Assembly: GCF_003268025.1 (NCBI RefSeq) | Contig: NZ_QLUW01000004.1 | Location: forward strand, 186,001 to 250,000 | Source of the DNA: Paenibacillus montanisoli | GTDB lineage: Bacteria > Bacillota > Bacilli > Paenibacillales > Paenibacillaceae | Direction: 5' to 3' | Length of the DNA stretch: 64,000 bases | Part shown: positions 40,645 through 49,940 of the stretch, in pieces | Position numbering within the stretch: position 1 is the stretch's first letter | How the letters are laid out: the number at the start of each line of letters is the position of its first letter | Made by a program: the position numbers and the translations under genes | The notes under the pieces: generated by a model | Seen by the model: the letters and a program-made list of their open reading frames with translations, nothing else | Database searches by the model: none | What the model was told of the DNA's origin: nothing

Positions 40645-41598
40645 TTATCTGGCGCCGACCGTCAAATCGCCCGAGCCTGTATGAATATGCAGCTGGGTTG
40701 CACCGCTTCCGAAGGTCAGGACATCGCGGTCATCCCCATCCGTCATGCGCTCTCCTCCATCCCACTCGTTATCCAGGCTTCCGGAGCCGGAGCTGTACGT
40801 CATGCGCGCCGATGACGGCTGCTCCTCGGTCAGAATCGACACGTCGCCGCTGCCGGTCTCCAGCTCGGCGGCATGCTCCAGCGTTTTCTGAGCGAGCTCG
40901 ATATCGCCGCTGTTCGTTTCGATTTTCAGCTCCGCTGCCGTATCAGCCAGCTCGACGTCGCCGCTGCCGACATCGACCGTCAACAGCTTTGCTTTCAAGC
41001 CATCCACAGTAATGTCGCCCGAGTTGGCATCCGCTTTAATTTGATCGTCGGCGGATACATCCGTAAAGCCGAGATTGCCGCTGCCGACCGAGACCTCGAT
41101 TGATTGCGCCTGCAGCTGAGCGAGCTTCATATCGCCCGAACCGGTCTTCATCGTTATGCGATCCGTGAGAATCTGCGAGAATTCGACATCGCCGCTTCCC
41201 GCATCCAGCGTCAGCTTGCGGTACTGCTGCTGCGGCAGCTCCAGTCGCAAATCCAGATTGCGGATGTTGATGCCGATCGTGAACCCGACCTCGTCCTGCA
41301 CCGTTACGCGCAGCACCTTGCCTTCCGTTTGAAGCTGAAGCTTCAGCTTATCGCGGTATCTCTTGCTCGCCCGGCCCGTCAGCTCCGCCTTCACTTGATC
41401 ACCGGTGCCAGGAACGACCGTAAGGTCCATGCTGCCGACGTCCAGCGCAATCTCTTCAATGCCGCCCCCAGGTACCGACTGCTCCTGCGCGACCTTCTCC
41501 GCTCCGAAAGAGAATGCCCCGTCTCCCCTGAACGTGCCGAACGCGCCGATTAATCCAATGAAGAGTAGTATAAGTGCAACTATGATCCAGTTTCTCAT
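40645..41598 (-). CDS. DUF4097-family beta-helix protein, membrane-anchored
   Basis: A 317-residue protein with one N-terminal helix (WIIVALILLFIGLIGAFGTF) and a long repetitive beta-strand region where GSGD/NSGD motifs recur every 20 or so residues (LDAGSGDVEF, MKTGSGDMKL, VSVGSGNLGF, ADANSGDITV, VDVGSGDVEL, IETNSGDIEL). This is the DUF4097/DUF4098 putative adhesin fold, a right-handed beta helix likely exposed outside the membrane. It ends the padR operon, overlapping the DUF1700 gene by 4 bp. Confidence 0.9.
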   Translation of the reverse strand: MRNWIIVALILLFIGLIGAFGTFRGDGAFSFGAEKVAQEQSVPGGGIEEIALDVGSMDLTVVPGTGDQVKAELTGRASKRYRDKLKLQLQTEGKVLRVTVQDEVGFTIGINIRNLDLRLELPQQQYRKLTLDAGSGDVEFSQILTDRITMKTGSGDMKLAQLQAQSIEVSVGSGNLGFTDVSADDQIKADANSGDITVDGLKAKLLTVDVGSGDVELADTAAELKIETNSGDIELAQKTLEHAAELETGSGDVSILTEEQPSSARMTYSSGSGSLDNEWDGGERMTDGDDRDVLTFGSGATQLHIHTGSGDLTVGAR

Positions 41599-42152
41599 CC
41601 TTTTTTCACCCTCATCACTCTGGAATTGAATTTCAAATAGCGCAATGTCATTTTCGCAACGGCCCGCGTCAGCCAGTGCGCGCCGGCACCGATCAGCATG
41701 CCCAGCGCGATCAGCACCATCGCGAGAAACGCGCCTTGCAGCATCGTGATGCCGCCGCCATACAAGCCTTCATAAATCGCCATGACAGACGATAGCCCGA
41801 CTCCGACGGCGGTCGCCCATAATGCAAGCAGTACGCCAAGAAGCGCGATATAAGGCCCAAGCACGAATACGAGATTGAAGAAGCCCAGGCTGACTGCTGC
41901 GAGCACCGCACGGGAGACCAGCGTGATGCTGCCGCTCTTGTTCTCGGCCTGGCCGACGCGGTAGTTCAGCAGCAGTTCTTTCGCGATCAGCCTGGGATCG
42001 CCCAGCTCATGAGCAGCTTCCGCCTCCGATCGCCCATGCTCGGCCGCCATGCGGAAATGTTCCTCATAGTCGTACATCCACTCTCTGCGCAGATGCTCCG
42101 GCACAGGCGACAGCAGCTCCCACAGCTGCCCTAAATATTGCTCTCTGATCAT
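41595..42152 (-). CDS. DUF1700 (HAAS-domain) membrane protein
   Basis: A 185-residue protein. The N-terminal helical HAAS-type segment (LLSPVPEHLRREWMYDYEEHF, EAEAAHELGDPRLIAKELL) is followed by three membrane helices. This gene regularly sits between a PadR regulator and a DUF4097 protein, as here, with 4-bp overlaps on both sides. The module is thought to respond to envelope stress, but its mechanism is unknown. Confidence 0.9.
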   Translation of the reverse strand: MIREQYLGQLWELLSPVPEHLRREWMYDYEEHFRMAAEHGRSEAEAAHELGDPRLIAKELLLNYRVGQAENKSGSITLVSRAVLAAVSLGFFNLVFVLGPYIALLGVLLALWATAVGVGLSSVMAIYEGLYGGGITMLQGAFLAMVLIALGMLIGAGAHWLTRAVAKMTLRYLKFNSRVMRVKKG

Positions 42153-42469
42153 CGTTCGACACCTTCCTTAATCAGTTCGTCTACGGCGACGGAGAAGGTC
42201 CGCCATTCGCGGACGAGCTCCATCAGATGCGTATGCCCTTTAGGCGTCAGCTTGTAATACTTGCGCGGCGGCCCTTCAGAAGACTCCTTCAGATAGGTCG
42301 AAAAATAACCCTCCTGCGTCAGCCGGCTCAACAACGGATATACGCTGCCGACAGCGACCTCGAACTTGGAGGACATCGTCACTGCCAGTTCGTAGCCGTA
42401 CCTGTCCTCCCACGCGGTCAATGCAAGCACGCACAAATCGAGCACGCCTTTCTTAAACTGCACATTCAT
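42149..42469 (-). CDS. PadR-family transcriptional regulator
   Basis: A 106-residue winged-helix protein: KKGVLDLCVLALTAWEDRYGYEL, SVYPLLSRLTQEGYFSTYL, RKYYKLTPKGHTHLMELV. This is the short PadR type that heads DUF1700/DUF4097 operons and represses its own operon. It overlaps the next gene by 4 bp. A CACTAT-13 nt-ATAGTG inverted repeat lies about 90 bp upstream. Confidence 0.93.
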   Translation of the reverse strand: MNVQFKKGVLDLCVLALTAWEDRYGYELAVTMSSKFEVAVGSVYPLLSRLTQEGYFSTYLKESSEGPPRKYYKLTPKGHTHLMELVREWRTFSVAVDELIKEGVER

Positions 42470-42559
42470 AAGTCAGCGCTCCTATACCATATCGTTAGGT
42501 ATTCATTATTGCTTAATAGCTGGTCAAAAAAAATAGCTCTTCGGCTATAGTATATCGCT

Positions 42560-42584
42560 CACTATTCATTTATGCAATATAGTG
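42560..42584. promoter_or_regulatory. Inverted repeat upstream of padR (possible operator)
   Basis: CACTAT (42560-42565) and ATAGTG (42579-42584) face each other across 13 bases in an AT-rich region, between padR and the divergent epimerase gene. PadR proteins bind inverted repeats of this size; not tested. Confidence 0.35.
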
Positions 42585-42697
42585 TTTTCGAAAATAGGCG
42601 GACTTATACGTTGGCGTCTAAAATCGCTTTAGTACACTGCCGCAATATGGTATGCTAGTTCGCATAGTTTGACATTTTTTTCGGGGAGGCCTCCTTC

Positions 42698-43579
42698 ATG
42701 AGTGCTAATCGCTATGAAGTAAAGCAATCTGTAGATACGTACACGCTGTACACGTTGAGGGATTCGGTTACGAATTCCTCCGTCACGATTTGCCCTGAGC
42801 GCGGCGCCATCGCAACGAGCTGCGTGATTGGCGGCGAGGAGCTGTTTTATCTCGATCGGGCGACGTTCCTCGACCCGGAGGCGAATATCCGCGGCGGCAA
42901 CCCCATCCTGTTCCCGATTTGCGGCCAGCTGCCGGGCGGGGAGTATGAGTGGGAGGGCACGGCATACCGGATGCGCAATCACGGCGTTGCCCGCAACCGT
43001 GCATGGGAGGTCGTTTCCTACGCGGCCGATGCCGGTGAAGCAGCATTGACGGTGCGCCTGTGCAGCAGCGAGGATACGCGCGCCGAGTTTCCGTGGGATT
43101 TTGAGCTGCTGTTTACCTATGCGCTCGTTGACGGAGCCTTGCAGATTCGCCAGACTTACCGCAACCTGTCGAATTCGGCGATGCCGATCTACGCGGGTTT
43201 CCACCCGTATTTCCGTTCCGAATCGAAGGATTTGAAGTACGGGACGGATGCGACCCGCTACTTGGATTACAATGACAACGAAGTGAAAGCCATGGACGGT
43301 GCCGTGCCGCTAAGCGGTTTGAAGGAGTCCGTTGCCCTGCTGGATGCGAAAGCGCGCTACATTTCGTTCCCGGGCCCAGGTGGCCGCGGAACGGTCACGA
43401 TGTCCTATAGCGATGCGTTCAAGTATGTGGTGCTGTGGCAGGTGAGCGGCTCTCCGTTCGTCTGCATTGAGCCGTGGATGGCGCTGACGGGCGAGCTCGT
43501 CCGCAAGGAGGAGCTGCCGCTGCTGGAGGGCGGCTCGCACCTGGAGCTGTCGCTAACGATCGGGTATTCGAGGGAGTAG
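42698..43579 (+). CDS. Aldose 1-epimerase family protein
   Basis: A 293-residue galactose-mutarotase-fold protein. Key features: GGNPILFPICGQLPGG, RMRNHGVARNRAWEV (catalytic-type His), YAGFHPYF (second His) and CIEPWMALTGEL (the Glu-containing segment). It resembles the YeaD/LacX-type hexose-6-phosphate or aldose epimerases rather than classical GalM. GGGGAGGCC precedes the ATG. It ends at a 15-bp perfect terminator hairpin. Confidence 0.88.
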   Translation: MSANRYEVKQSVDTYTLYTLRDSVTNSSVTICPERGAIATSCVIGGEELFYLDRATFLDPEANIRGGNPILFPICGQLPGGEYEWEGTAYRMRNHGVARNRAWEVVSYAADAGEAALTVRLCSSEDTRAEFPWDFELLFTYALVDGALQIRQTYRNLSNSAMPIYAGFHPYFRSESKDLKYGTDATRYLDYNDNEVKAMDGAVPLSGLKESVALLDAKARYISFPGPGGRGTVTMSYSDAFKYVVLWQVSGSPFVCIEPWMALTGELVRKEELPLLEGGSHLELSLTIGYSRE

Positions 43580-43590
43580 CGTCCACATAG

Positions 43591-43628
43591 AAGGGCCGGT
43601 CATTCTTGAATGACCGGCCCTTCTTACA
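43591..43628. terminator. Terminator of the epimerase gene
   Basis: Fifteen-bp perfect stem AAGGGCCGGTCATTC/GAATGACCGGCCCTT around a 2-nt centre, followed by CTT; A-rich on the left side too, so it may act in both directions. Confidence 0.85.
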
Positions 43629-43653
43629 CTCTTTAACTAATATCCAACCCTGT

Positions 43654-43775
43654 GCGGTAACCGTTACCTCTCTCGGCCACGATTCCGCTTGTTTCGCGCA
43701 CATGTACGGTAACCGTTACCTCTCTCGGCCTCGATTCCGCTGCTTTCGCGCACATGTGCGGTAACTGTTGCCTCA
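43654..43775. repeat. 52-bp tandem repeats (GGTAACNGTTACC family)
   Basis: Three units start at 43654, 43706 and 43758, exactly 52 bp apart. Each begins GCGGTAACCGTTACCTC, a near-perfect palindrome, followed by TCTCGGCC.CGATTCCGCT. The third unit (GCGGTAACTGTTGCCTCA) supplies the stop codon of the methyltransferase gene. Related units are found at 49743 and 61204. Confidence 0.92.
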
Positions 43776-44873
43776 CATGCTTCTCTGGATCTGGTAGCAG
43801 GCGATGATCTGACGCTCGAATCGGCCCTTGCGGACGACGCAGCGGTCGGCGATGGCGAAGCCTGCCTCGGCGATATCATCGTCGATCAACTCCGTCGTGA
43901 CGAGGATGACACGCTCGGCCAGCCGGCCGGCGCTGCGCAGCATCGCAAGACGCTCTGCCGATGGCAGCTTCGAGCACAAATTGTAGGGCAGATCGATAAT
44001 CGCTGCATCGAAGGGTCGCGGGTCTCCTGCCGCTGCCGCAGACTGATTCTGCGGCGCGACGACACCTCCCGGCGGTCCGGCGAACATTGCCGGATCGAGC
44101 TTCGTCATGTCCCTCAGCTTGACGACATCCGGCATGCCGAAGCGAGCGAGATTGATGCGGGCTCCTTTCAAGGCGAGCGGATTGATATCAAAGCCGACGA
44201 TTGAGATGCCCATCGAAAGCGCCTCGATCAACACCGTTCCAATGCCGCAGCAAGGGTCGATAATCCGCAAATCGGTCGTCGGCGCGGCAATATTGACAAC
44301 CGCCCGGGCGACGCGCGTGCTTAGCGCGGTCGAATACGGCTGAGGCTTATCGTTATGCTTCAGCCACACCGCCTCGCTCTGCTCGTACTCCCCGAACAGA
44401 AAGCGACCGCCGGCAAAGGCTGCGCCAAGCCAAATGTCGGGCCGACGCATCTCCGCCTTCCCCACGATCCGCCAGCCAATCTCCCTCTCGATCGCACGCT
44501 GGCGATCAAAGTCGAATCCCCCCTTGACGCCATTGCTATCGCTTGCGTCCTCCCCAGAACTCACGCGTCCTCCAACGAACGTGACCTTGAACGTCCGCCC
44601 CTCCAGCCGGACCGCATCCGCAGCCTGCTCGGCAATGCCTGCGGGATCGTTCGCTTCGAGCCGAATCGTGAGCTTCCCCCGTATAAAAGGACTACGACTT
44701 GGATCAATATTTTTATCCGTGATCACACAGCCGTTAATTGGATTCTCACCGAATAGCGAGCGCATCTCCATCCTACATAGGTCCATCTCGTCCTCATGAC
44801 AAGCGACAGAATAATAGAAACCTCGCACAGACGATTCCCCAAACACCGACAAATCTTCTACCTTTTTTTGCAC
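43773..44873 (-). CDS. TRM11/Trm-G10-like RNA methyltransferase
   Basis: A 366-residue SAM-dependent methyltransferase. The C-terminal catalytic domain has motif I IIDPCCGIGTVLIEALSMG and motif IV IIDLPYNL (the DPPY-type N-methyltransferase signature in the variant DLPY). The N-terminal 150 residues contain a THUMP-like region. These match bacterial TRM11-type proteins that methylate tRNA or rRNA guanosine. GTG start at 44871-44873 with a weak AGGGTGAG site. The stop codon lies inside a 52-bp repeat unit. Confidence 0.85.
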   Translation of the reverse strand: MQKKVEDLSVFGESSVRGFYYSVACHEDEMDLCRMEMRSLFGENPINGCVITDKNIDPSRSPFIRGKLTIRLEANDPAGIAEQAADAVRLEGRTFKVTFVGGRVSSGEDASDSNGVKGGFDFDRQRAIEREIGWRIVGKAEMRRPDIWLGAAFAGGRFLFGEYEQSEAVWLKHNDKPQPYSTALSTRVARAVVNIAAPTTDLRIIDPCCGIGTVLIEALSMGISIVGFDINPLALKGARINLARFGMPDVVKLRDMTKLDPAMFAGPPGGVVAPQNQSAAAAGDPRPFDAAIIDLPYNLCSKLPSAERLAMLRSAGRLAERVILVTTELIDDDIAEAGFAIADRCVVRKGRFERQIIACYQIQRSM

Positions 44874-44984
44874 ATTCTCACCCTAACATGTTTTGCTAAT
44901 CTCTGCTAAAAGCCGACGTAAGGCGGCACCGGGGCAGCATCAAAGCTGCTGACCGCAGACACCGGAGGCGACGCTGCTATAGCA

Positions 44985-45914
44985 TCAAAGCTGCTGACCT
45001 GAAGAGACCATCGCCGTGCTGCGGTAGGTTCGGAAAATGATGGACTGATTATAGTTGCCGAAGCCTTCTCCGTAGATGGTCAGCCCCCCAACATGCTCGG
45101 CATCCTCCGGCACCGCGAGCCGGAGCAGCCAATCGTTGCGCGTCATGACGATATCCTGCAGTTTCACGTCCGATAGCCGCTGCCCGTCCAGGAAGGTGCC
45201 GTTGTTTGTAATCCGGATGACCTTAAGCCAGCCATATTGGTTGACGGTCCACCAAGCCGGCGTCAGCCTGCCGCGCCCCTCGCCGGAATCGCCGGGACTT
45301 GTCCAAACGCCGAGCAGCTTGTCATTTAAGTAAAAATGAATATCCGAAGGCCAGTCCGCGCGAACGCCGGGCGCCTCCGAGCCGATTTCAAGCGAAATTT
45401 CGATTTCCTCAAGCGTCTGGCCCTGCAGCACGTAATTTGGAATCCGGTACTCCACGTACCCTTTGCCGAACCATAAAATTTGCGCATGCATCCGCTCCGG
45501 CTCGATAAAATACCTCGGATCGTCATACTGGCCGATCATATGCTCCACGGTGGCGAGCCCGCAGGTCGGATAGATCTCGAAGCCGGTATAATGGCCCACC
45601 GGAATCGAAACCTCCTGAAATTCCCGCTTTGGTTCCGCAGTTTGCGGGATCGCAATCTCGACGTGGCCGGCAGCCAGCGAGCAGATCTTATGCGTGCCCC
45701 CTCCCCGCCGGACGAGCTTCGTTTCAATCAGCCCGCCAGCCTCGAGCTTCCTTGCATGCATCGTCACGATGGCGCTGCTCAGCCCGAGTGAGGCAGCCAG
45801 TTCTTTAATATTCATGGACTGTACCGCCAGCAGCTCCAAAATATGCAACCGCACCTCGCTCGCAAGCGCCTCATAGAGCGGCAGCCATTTGCGGTCCAAA
45901 TTAGCCTTGATCAT
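44985..45914 (-). CDS. ArsR-type regulator with ligand domain, next to arabinofuranosidase
   Basis: A 309-residue protein. Residues 10-75 form an ArsR-like winged helix (LASEVRLHILELLAVQSMNIKELAASLGLSSAIVTMHARKL). The C-terminal 220 residues are a beta-rich domain (GHYTGFEIYPTCGL, ILWFGKGYVEYRIPNY, FYLNDKLLGVWTSPGD) without metal-binding Cys; it probably binds a carbohydrate. The gene diverges from the GH51 arabinofuranosidase, and AT-rich inverted repeats fill the gap, so it likely controls arabinan use (inference). AAAGGAAC precedes the ATG. The last 18 coding bases are repeated 45 bp downstream. Confidence 0.85.
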   Translation of the reverse strand: MIKANLDRKWLPLYEALASEVRLHILELLAVQSMNIKELAASLGLSSAIVTMHARKLEAGGLIETKLVRRGGGTHKICSLAAGHVEIAIPQTAEPKREFQEVSIPVGHYTGFEIYPTCGLATVEHMIGQYDDPRYFIEPERMHAQILWFGKGYVEYRIPNYVLQGQTLEEIEISLEIGSEAPGVRADWPSDIHFYLNDKLLGVWTSPGDSGEGRGRLTPAWWTVNQYGWLKVIRITNNGTFLDGQRLSDVKLQDIVMTRNDWLLRLAVPEDAEHVGGLTIYGEGFGNYNQSIIFRTYRSTAMVSSGQQL

Positions 45915-46021
45915 TCCACACGGTTCCTTTCAGAGTGCATTAATTAACAAATATATTAATTCAAAACTTGCAAAAAGAAAAGCTTGCGCATCCGGCTCAG
46001 GATGCGGTTTAATTAGCGAGA

Positions 46022-47601
<1,580 letters not shown>

Positions 47602-47608
47602 CACGAGG

Positions 47609-47673
47609 AAAAAAAAGACCTGCTTCGAGGGTCGGAGCGCAGAAATGCGCGCCGCCCGCGGCGGGTCTTTTTT
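47609..47673 (+). terminator. Terminator of the arabinofuranosidase gene
   Basis: AAAAAAGACC..GC pairs with GCGGGTCTTTTTT across an inner GGCGCGC-rich stem. Confidence 0.85.
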
Positions 47674-47708
47674 CATATACGGATTATGCAGTACCGGAAG
47701 GAATTGGC

Positions 47709-48548
47709 GTGGAATCGACGAATACATTCCTAGGTGTTCCCAATAACTGGATGAATGGAGTTGTTCATTTGGAGCTCAATTCACTCCCCCGGACACGGTT
47801 TAACGCCAAAAGACCAGGTTCTCTTGTCGGTACCATAACAGCAGTGCTTGAACATCTTCATTCGCTTTATGAAAGGATTGGCGAAAATTACACCGCATCC
47901 AATCCGAATGGAAGATGCCCCGTTTGCAATGGAACCGGAACCGTCATCGGCGATATCGATCCCGGCTGCATGATCGCACCTGAACTGTCGCTTAAACATG
48001 GAGCCGTTCTTCTATGGTCGGGCACGGTTTGCAGACCTGTATCGAAGATCAAAGCGTTAGCCAACATGATCGGGATCGACTTTGATAGACCGCTTAGCGA
48101 GCAGGATGATCGGTTTCCCGATATTTTGCTCTACGGCTACGATAAGGAACCTGTTTCCTATGTTCACAAAGGCAAGCCATTTGAAGGGTTTTACCGCGGC
48201 TGCGTGTTCGATTTACAGGATATGCGCGATGCAGAGACGACCAGCAAAGGAAACCTGAGGGCCATCGCTTTTTTCTCGCGACGGGTAAAATGCTTTCGCT
48301 GCAGCGGAAACGGACCGAACCTTGAGCGCTTTGCCGCAACGGTAAACGGCCGATCCCTTCTTGAAGCTTGGCGGCTGCCGGTATCGGAATTACTGCTATT
48401 TGTATGCCATTTGCCTGCTTCGCCAGACAACGATACAGATGAAATCGTAGCCGAGATTGAAGCTTGCTTGATTTATCTAAACAAAATTGGTCTCAAGACA
48501 CTGCCTTCCATCGAAGATAAGTTCCGCTTCCCCGCGAATGCAGGTTGA
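47709..48548 (+). pseudogene. UvrA-paralogue remnant (internal fragment)
   Basis: The frame encodes an internal part of a UvrA-type ABC protein. GSLVGTITAVLEHLHSLYERIG matches the UvrA 'RST.GTVTEI.DYLRLL..R.G' segment; RCPVCNGTGTVIGDIDPG is the second zinc knuckle; DFDRPLSEQ..DILLYG, KPFEGFYRG, CFRCSGNG and NGRSLLEAWRLPVSELLLF follow in UvrA order. The UvrB-binding domain is missing, as in the UvrA2/DrrC-like group. The Walker A N-terminus and the LSGGE signature and whole second half are absent: the frame stops just before the expected signature. No ribosome binding site is seen. Base composition is lower in GC than its neighbours, suggesting a decayed acquired gene. Confidence 0.75.
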
Positions 48549-48552
48549 ATGA

Positions 48553-49662
48553 TTACAAGCGACCATTTGCAAAACCTAAGATATACATCCAATCCACTTT
48601 GGTCAAATCATGCTGTCCCGCCCGGACATGATAGCCACAGCGTTCGGTATGCAGCGGCGAATCGAGCTGCGGGAACGGCTCCGCGGCCACGCCGTCAGCA
48701 CCAAACAACCGGTAGACGGGTTCGGCCAGTTGAAGGGATAAATACTCCGAGACCGGGTCAGCCCATTCATCCTCGGCGGCACTCGATACATACAGCAGCC
48801 TTGGCGCAATAAGCGCGAGCAGCAAGTGCTGGTCGACCGGAAGCTCGTCTTCCTTATGGTTGTACCGCTTGTAGTTCTCAGAGAACCAGTGCGGGAACGC
48901 CTTGTTGATTTGATGAACCCGCTCCCCCGCTTTTCCCCGCGAAACCGCCGCGCCGGTGCAGCCCGATTCGTTGCTGACGACCATAGCGATGCGTTCGTCG
49001 AGCGCGCCGGCCCAGAGCGCGGTTTTGCCCCCGCGAGAGTGACCGATAACGGCGATCCGAGCCGGATCGACATCGGGGTCCGTCTCCAGATAGTCCATTG
49101 CCCGGCTTAGCCCCCAAGCCCATGCCGCGATCGTTCCCCAAGCGTCCGCGGCGCGCGGCCGATCCTGCGGATCGAAGATGCCGTGCACCCCATTGCGGAA
49201 GCCGTCATGCTCGTCGGGGTCTATGTCCTCCGCGGCAATCATCGTCGCGGCATAGCCGCTTGCCAGGATTTGCTCTACCGGCCAGAAAGGCGATGAAGGC
49301 GAATCCCCTTCCGGCACCGCCGACAGCCTGCCATGATCGAAGAGCAGAAAGGCCGGGTATCGCTTCTTCCCCGCGGCGGCATCGGCAGGAACATACAAGG
49401 TCAGGCGAATGCGGCCCTGCCCGCCGTTTTCGCCAGAGAAGTCGATATGGATGCTTTTGCGGATGGCTTTTCCATCTAAGCATCCGGCTTGCGACGCTGC
49501 CGTGAACGTCATCGTTTCCGGCCGCTGCAACGGCTGCCTACCGTATACATGCTCGGCAAACAACTCCAGCAGCTCGGGTCTGCGCAGCTCCTCCCATTGT
49601 TGTGCCGAGTCAATTTCGAGTCCGTTCTGACCAACGAGAAGCTGGGGTAGGATTCGTTCCAC
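48553..49662 (-). CDS. CE15-like (glucuronoyl esterase type) alpha/beta hydrolase
   Basis: Start taken at GTG 49660-49662, 7 nt after AAAGGAGG; an ATG six bases upstream is too close to that site. The 369-residue protein has the CE15-type triad: Ser209 in VIGHSRGGKTALW, Glu232 in NESGCTGAA and His351 in AGQHDLTKVDW. Such enzymes split ester links between lignin or alcohols and glucuronoxylan, or act as acetyl-xylan esterases. No signal peptide. It fits the hemicellulose theme of the arabinofuranosidase nearby. Only 4 bp separate its end from the UvrA remnant. Confidence 0.82.
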   Translation of the reverse strand: MERILPQLLVGQNGLEIDSAQQWEELRRPELLELFAEHVYGRQPLQRPETMTFTAASQAGCLDGKAIRKSIHIDFSGENGGQGRIRLTLYVPADAAAGKKRYPAFLLFDHGRLSAVPEGDSPSSPFWPVEQILASGYAATMIAAEDIDPDEHDGFRNGVHGIFDPQDRPRAADAWGTIAAWAWGLSRAMDYLETDPDVDPARIAVIGHSRGGKTALWAGALDERIAMVVSNESGCTGAAVSRGKAGERVHQINKAFPHWFSENYKRYNHKEDELPVDQHLLLALIAPRLLYVSSAAEDEWADPVSEYLSLQLAEPVYRLFGADGVAAEPFPQLDSPLHTERCGYHVRAGQHDLTKVDWMYILGFANGRL

Positions 49663-49740
49663 ATTCATGCCTCCTTTGACATTTGTGCATGTCGATATAC
49701 ATTCGCCTTCTTGAGGCAATATCCTTTCCAACCCTTCCCA

Positions 49741-49845
49741 TCTGTTACCTCTCTTGGGCTCACTTTCGACGCTTTGCCGCGCATGTGCGGTAACTGTTAC
49801 CTCTCTTGTCTCAATTTCGCCGCTTTGCCGCACATGTGCGGATCA
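49741..49845. repeat. 52-bp tandem repeats (GGTAACNGTTACC family)
   Basis: Two units (TGTTACCTCTCTTG at 49743 and 49795) plus a truncated third ending GCACATGTGCGG. Period 52 bp. They lie between the esterase and the gerA operon (divergent). Confidence 0.88.
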
Positions 49846-49879
49846 CGAAGGCTGCCGAACCATCTGCCGGCAGCCTTCG
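49846..49879. terminator. Perfect 12-bp hairpin upstream of gerA
   Basis: CGAAGGCTGCCG (49846-49857) pairs with CGGCAGCCTTCG (49868-49879), loop of 10 nt. No T tract on either side, so it may act as a barrier or remnant terminator rather than a standard one. Confidence 0.5.
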
Positions 49880-49891
49880 CTAGTTGTGTAT

Positions 49892-49922
49892 TGAATATTT
49901 TCTATCGGCTGGGAAAAAAATA
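49892..49922 (+). promoter_or_regulatory. Possible sigma-G-type promoter of the ger operon
   Basis: TGAATA (49892-49897), 18 bases, then AAAAATA (49916-49922), against the forespore consensus TGHATA-18-CATAHTA. ger operons are usually sigma-G controlled. The -10 is imperfect and close to the ribosome binding site. Confidence 0.35.
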
Positions 49923-49940
49923 CTTTCGTGAGGTGCGCCG

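Noticed and set aside
42698..43579. GalM proper (galactose mutarotase) assignment
   Set aside because: Motifs fit the broader aldose/hexose-6-phosphate epimerase group; no gal genes are nearby.
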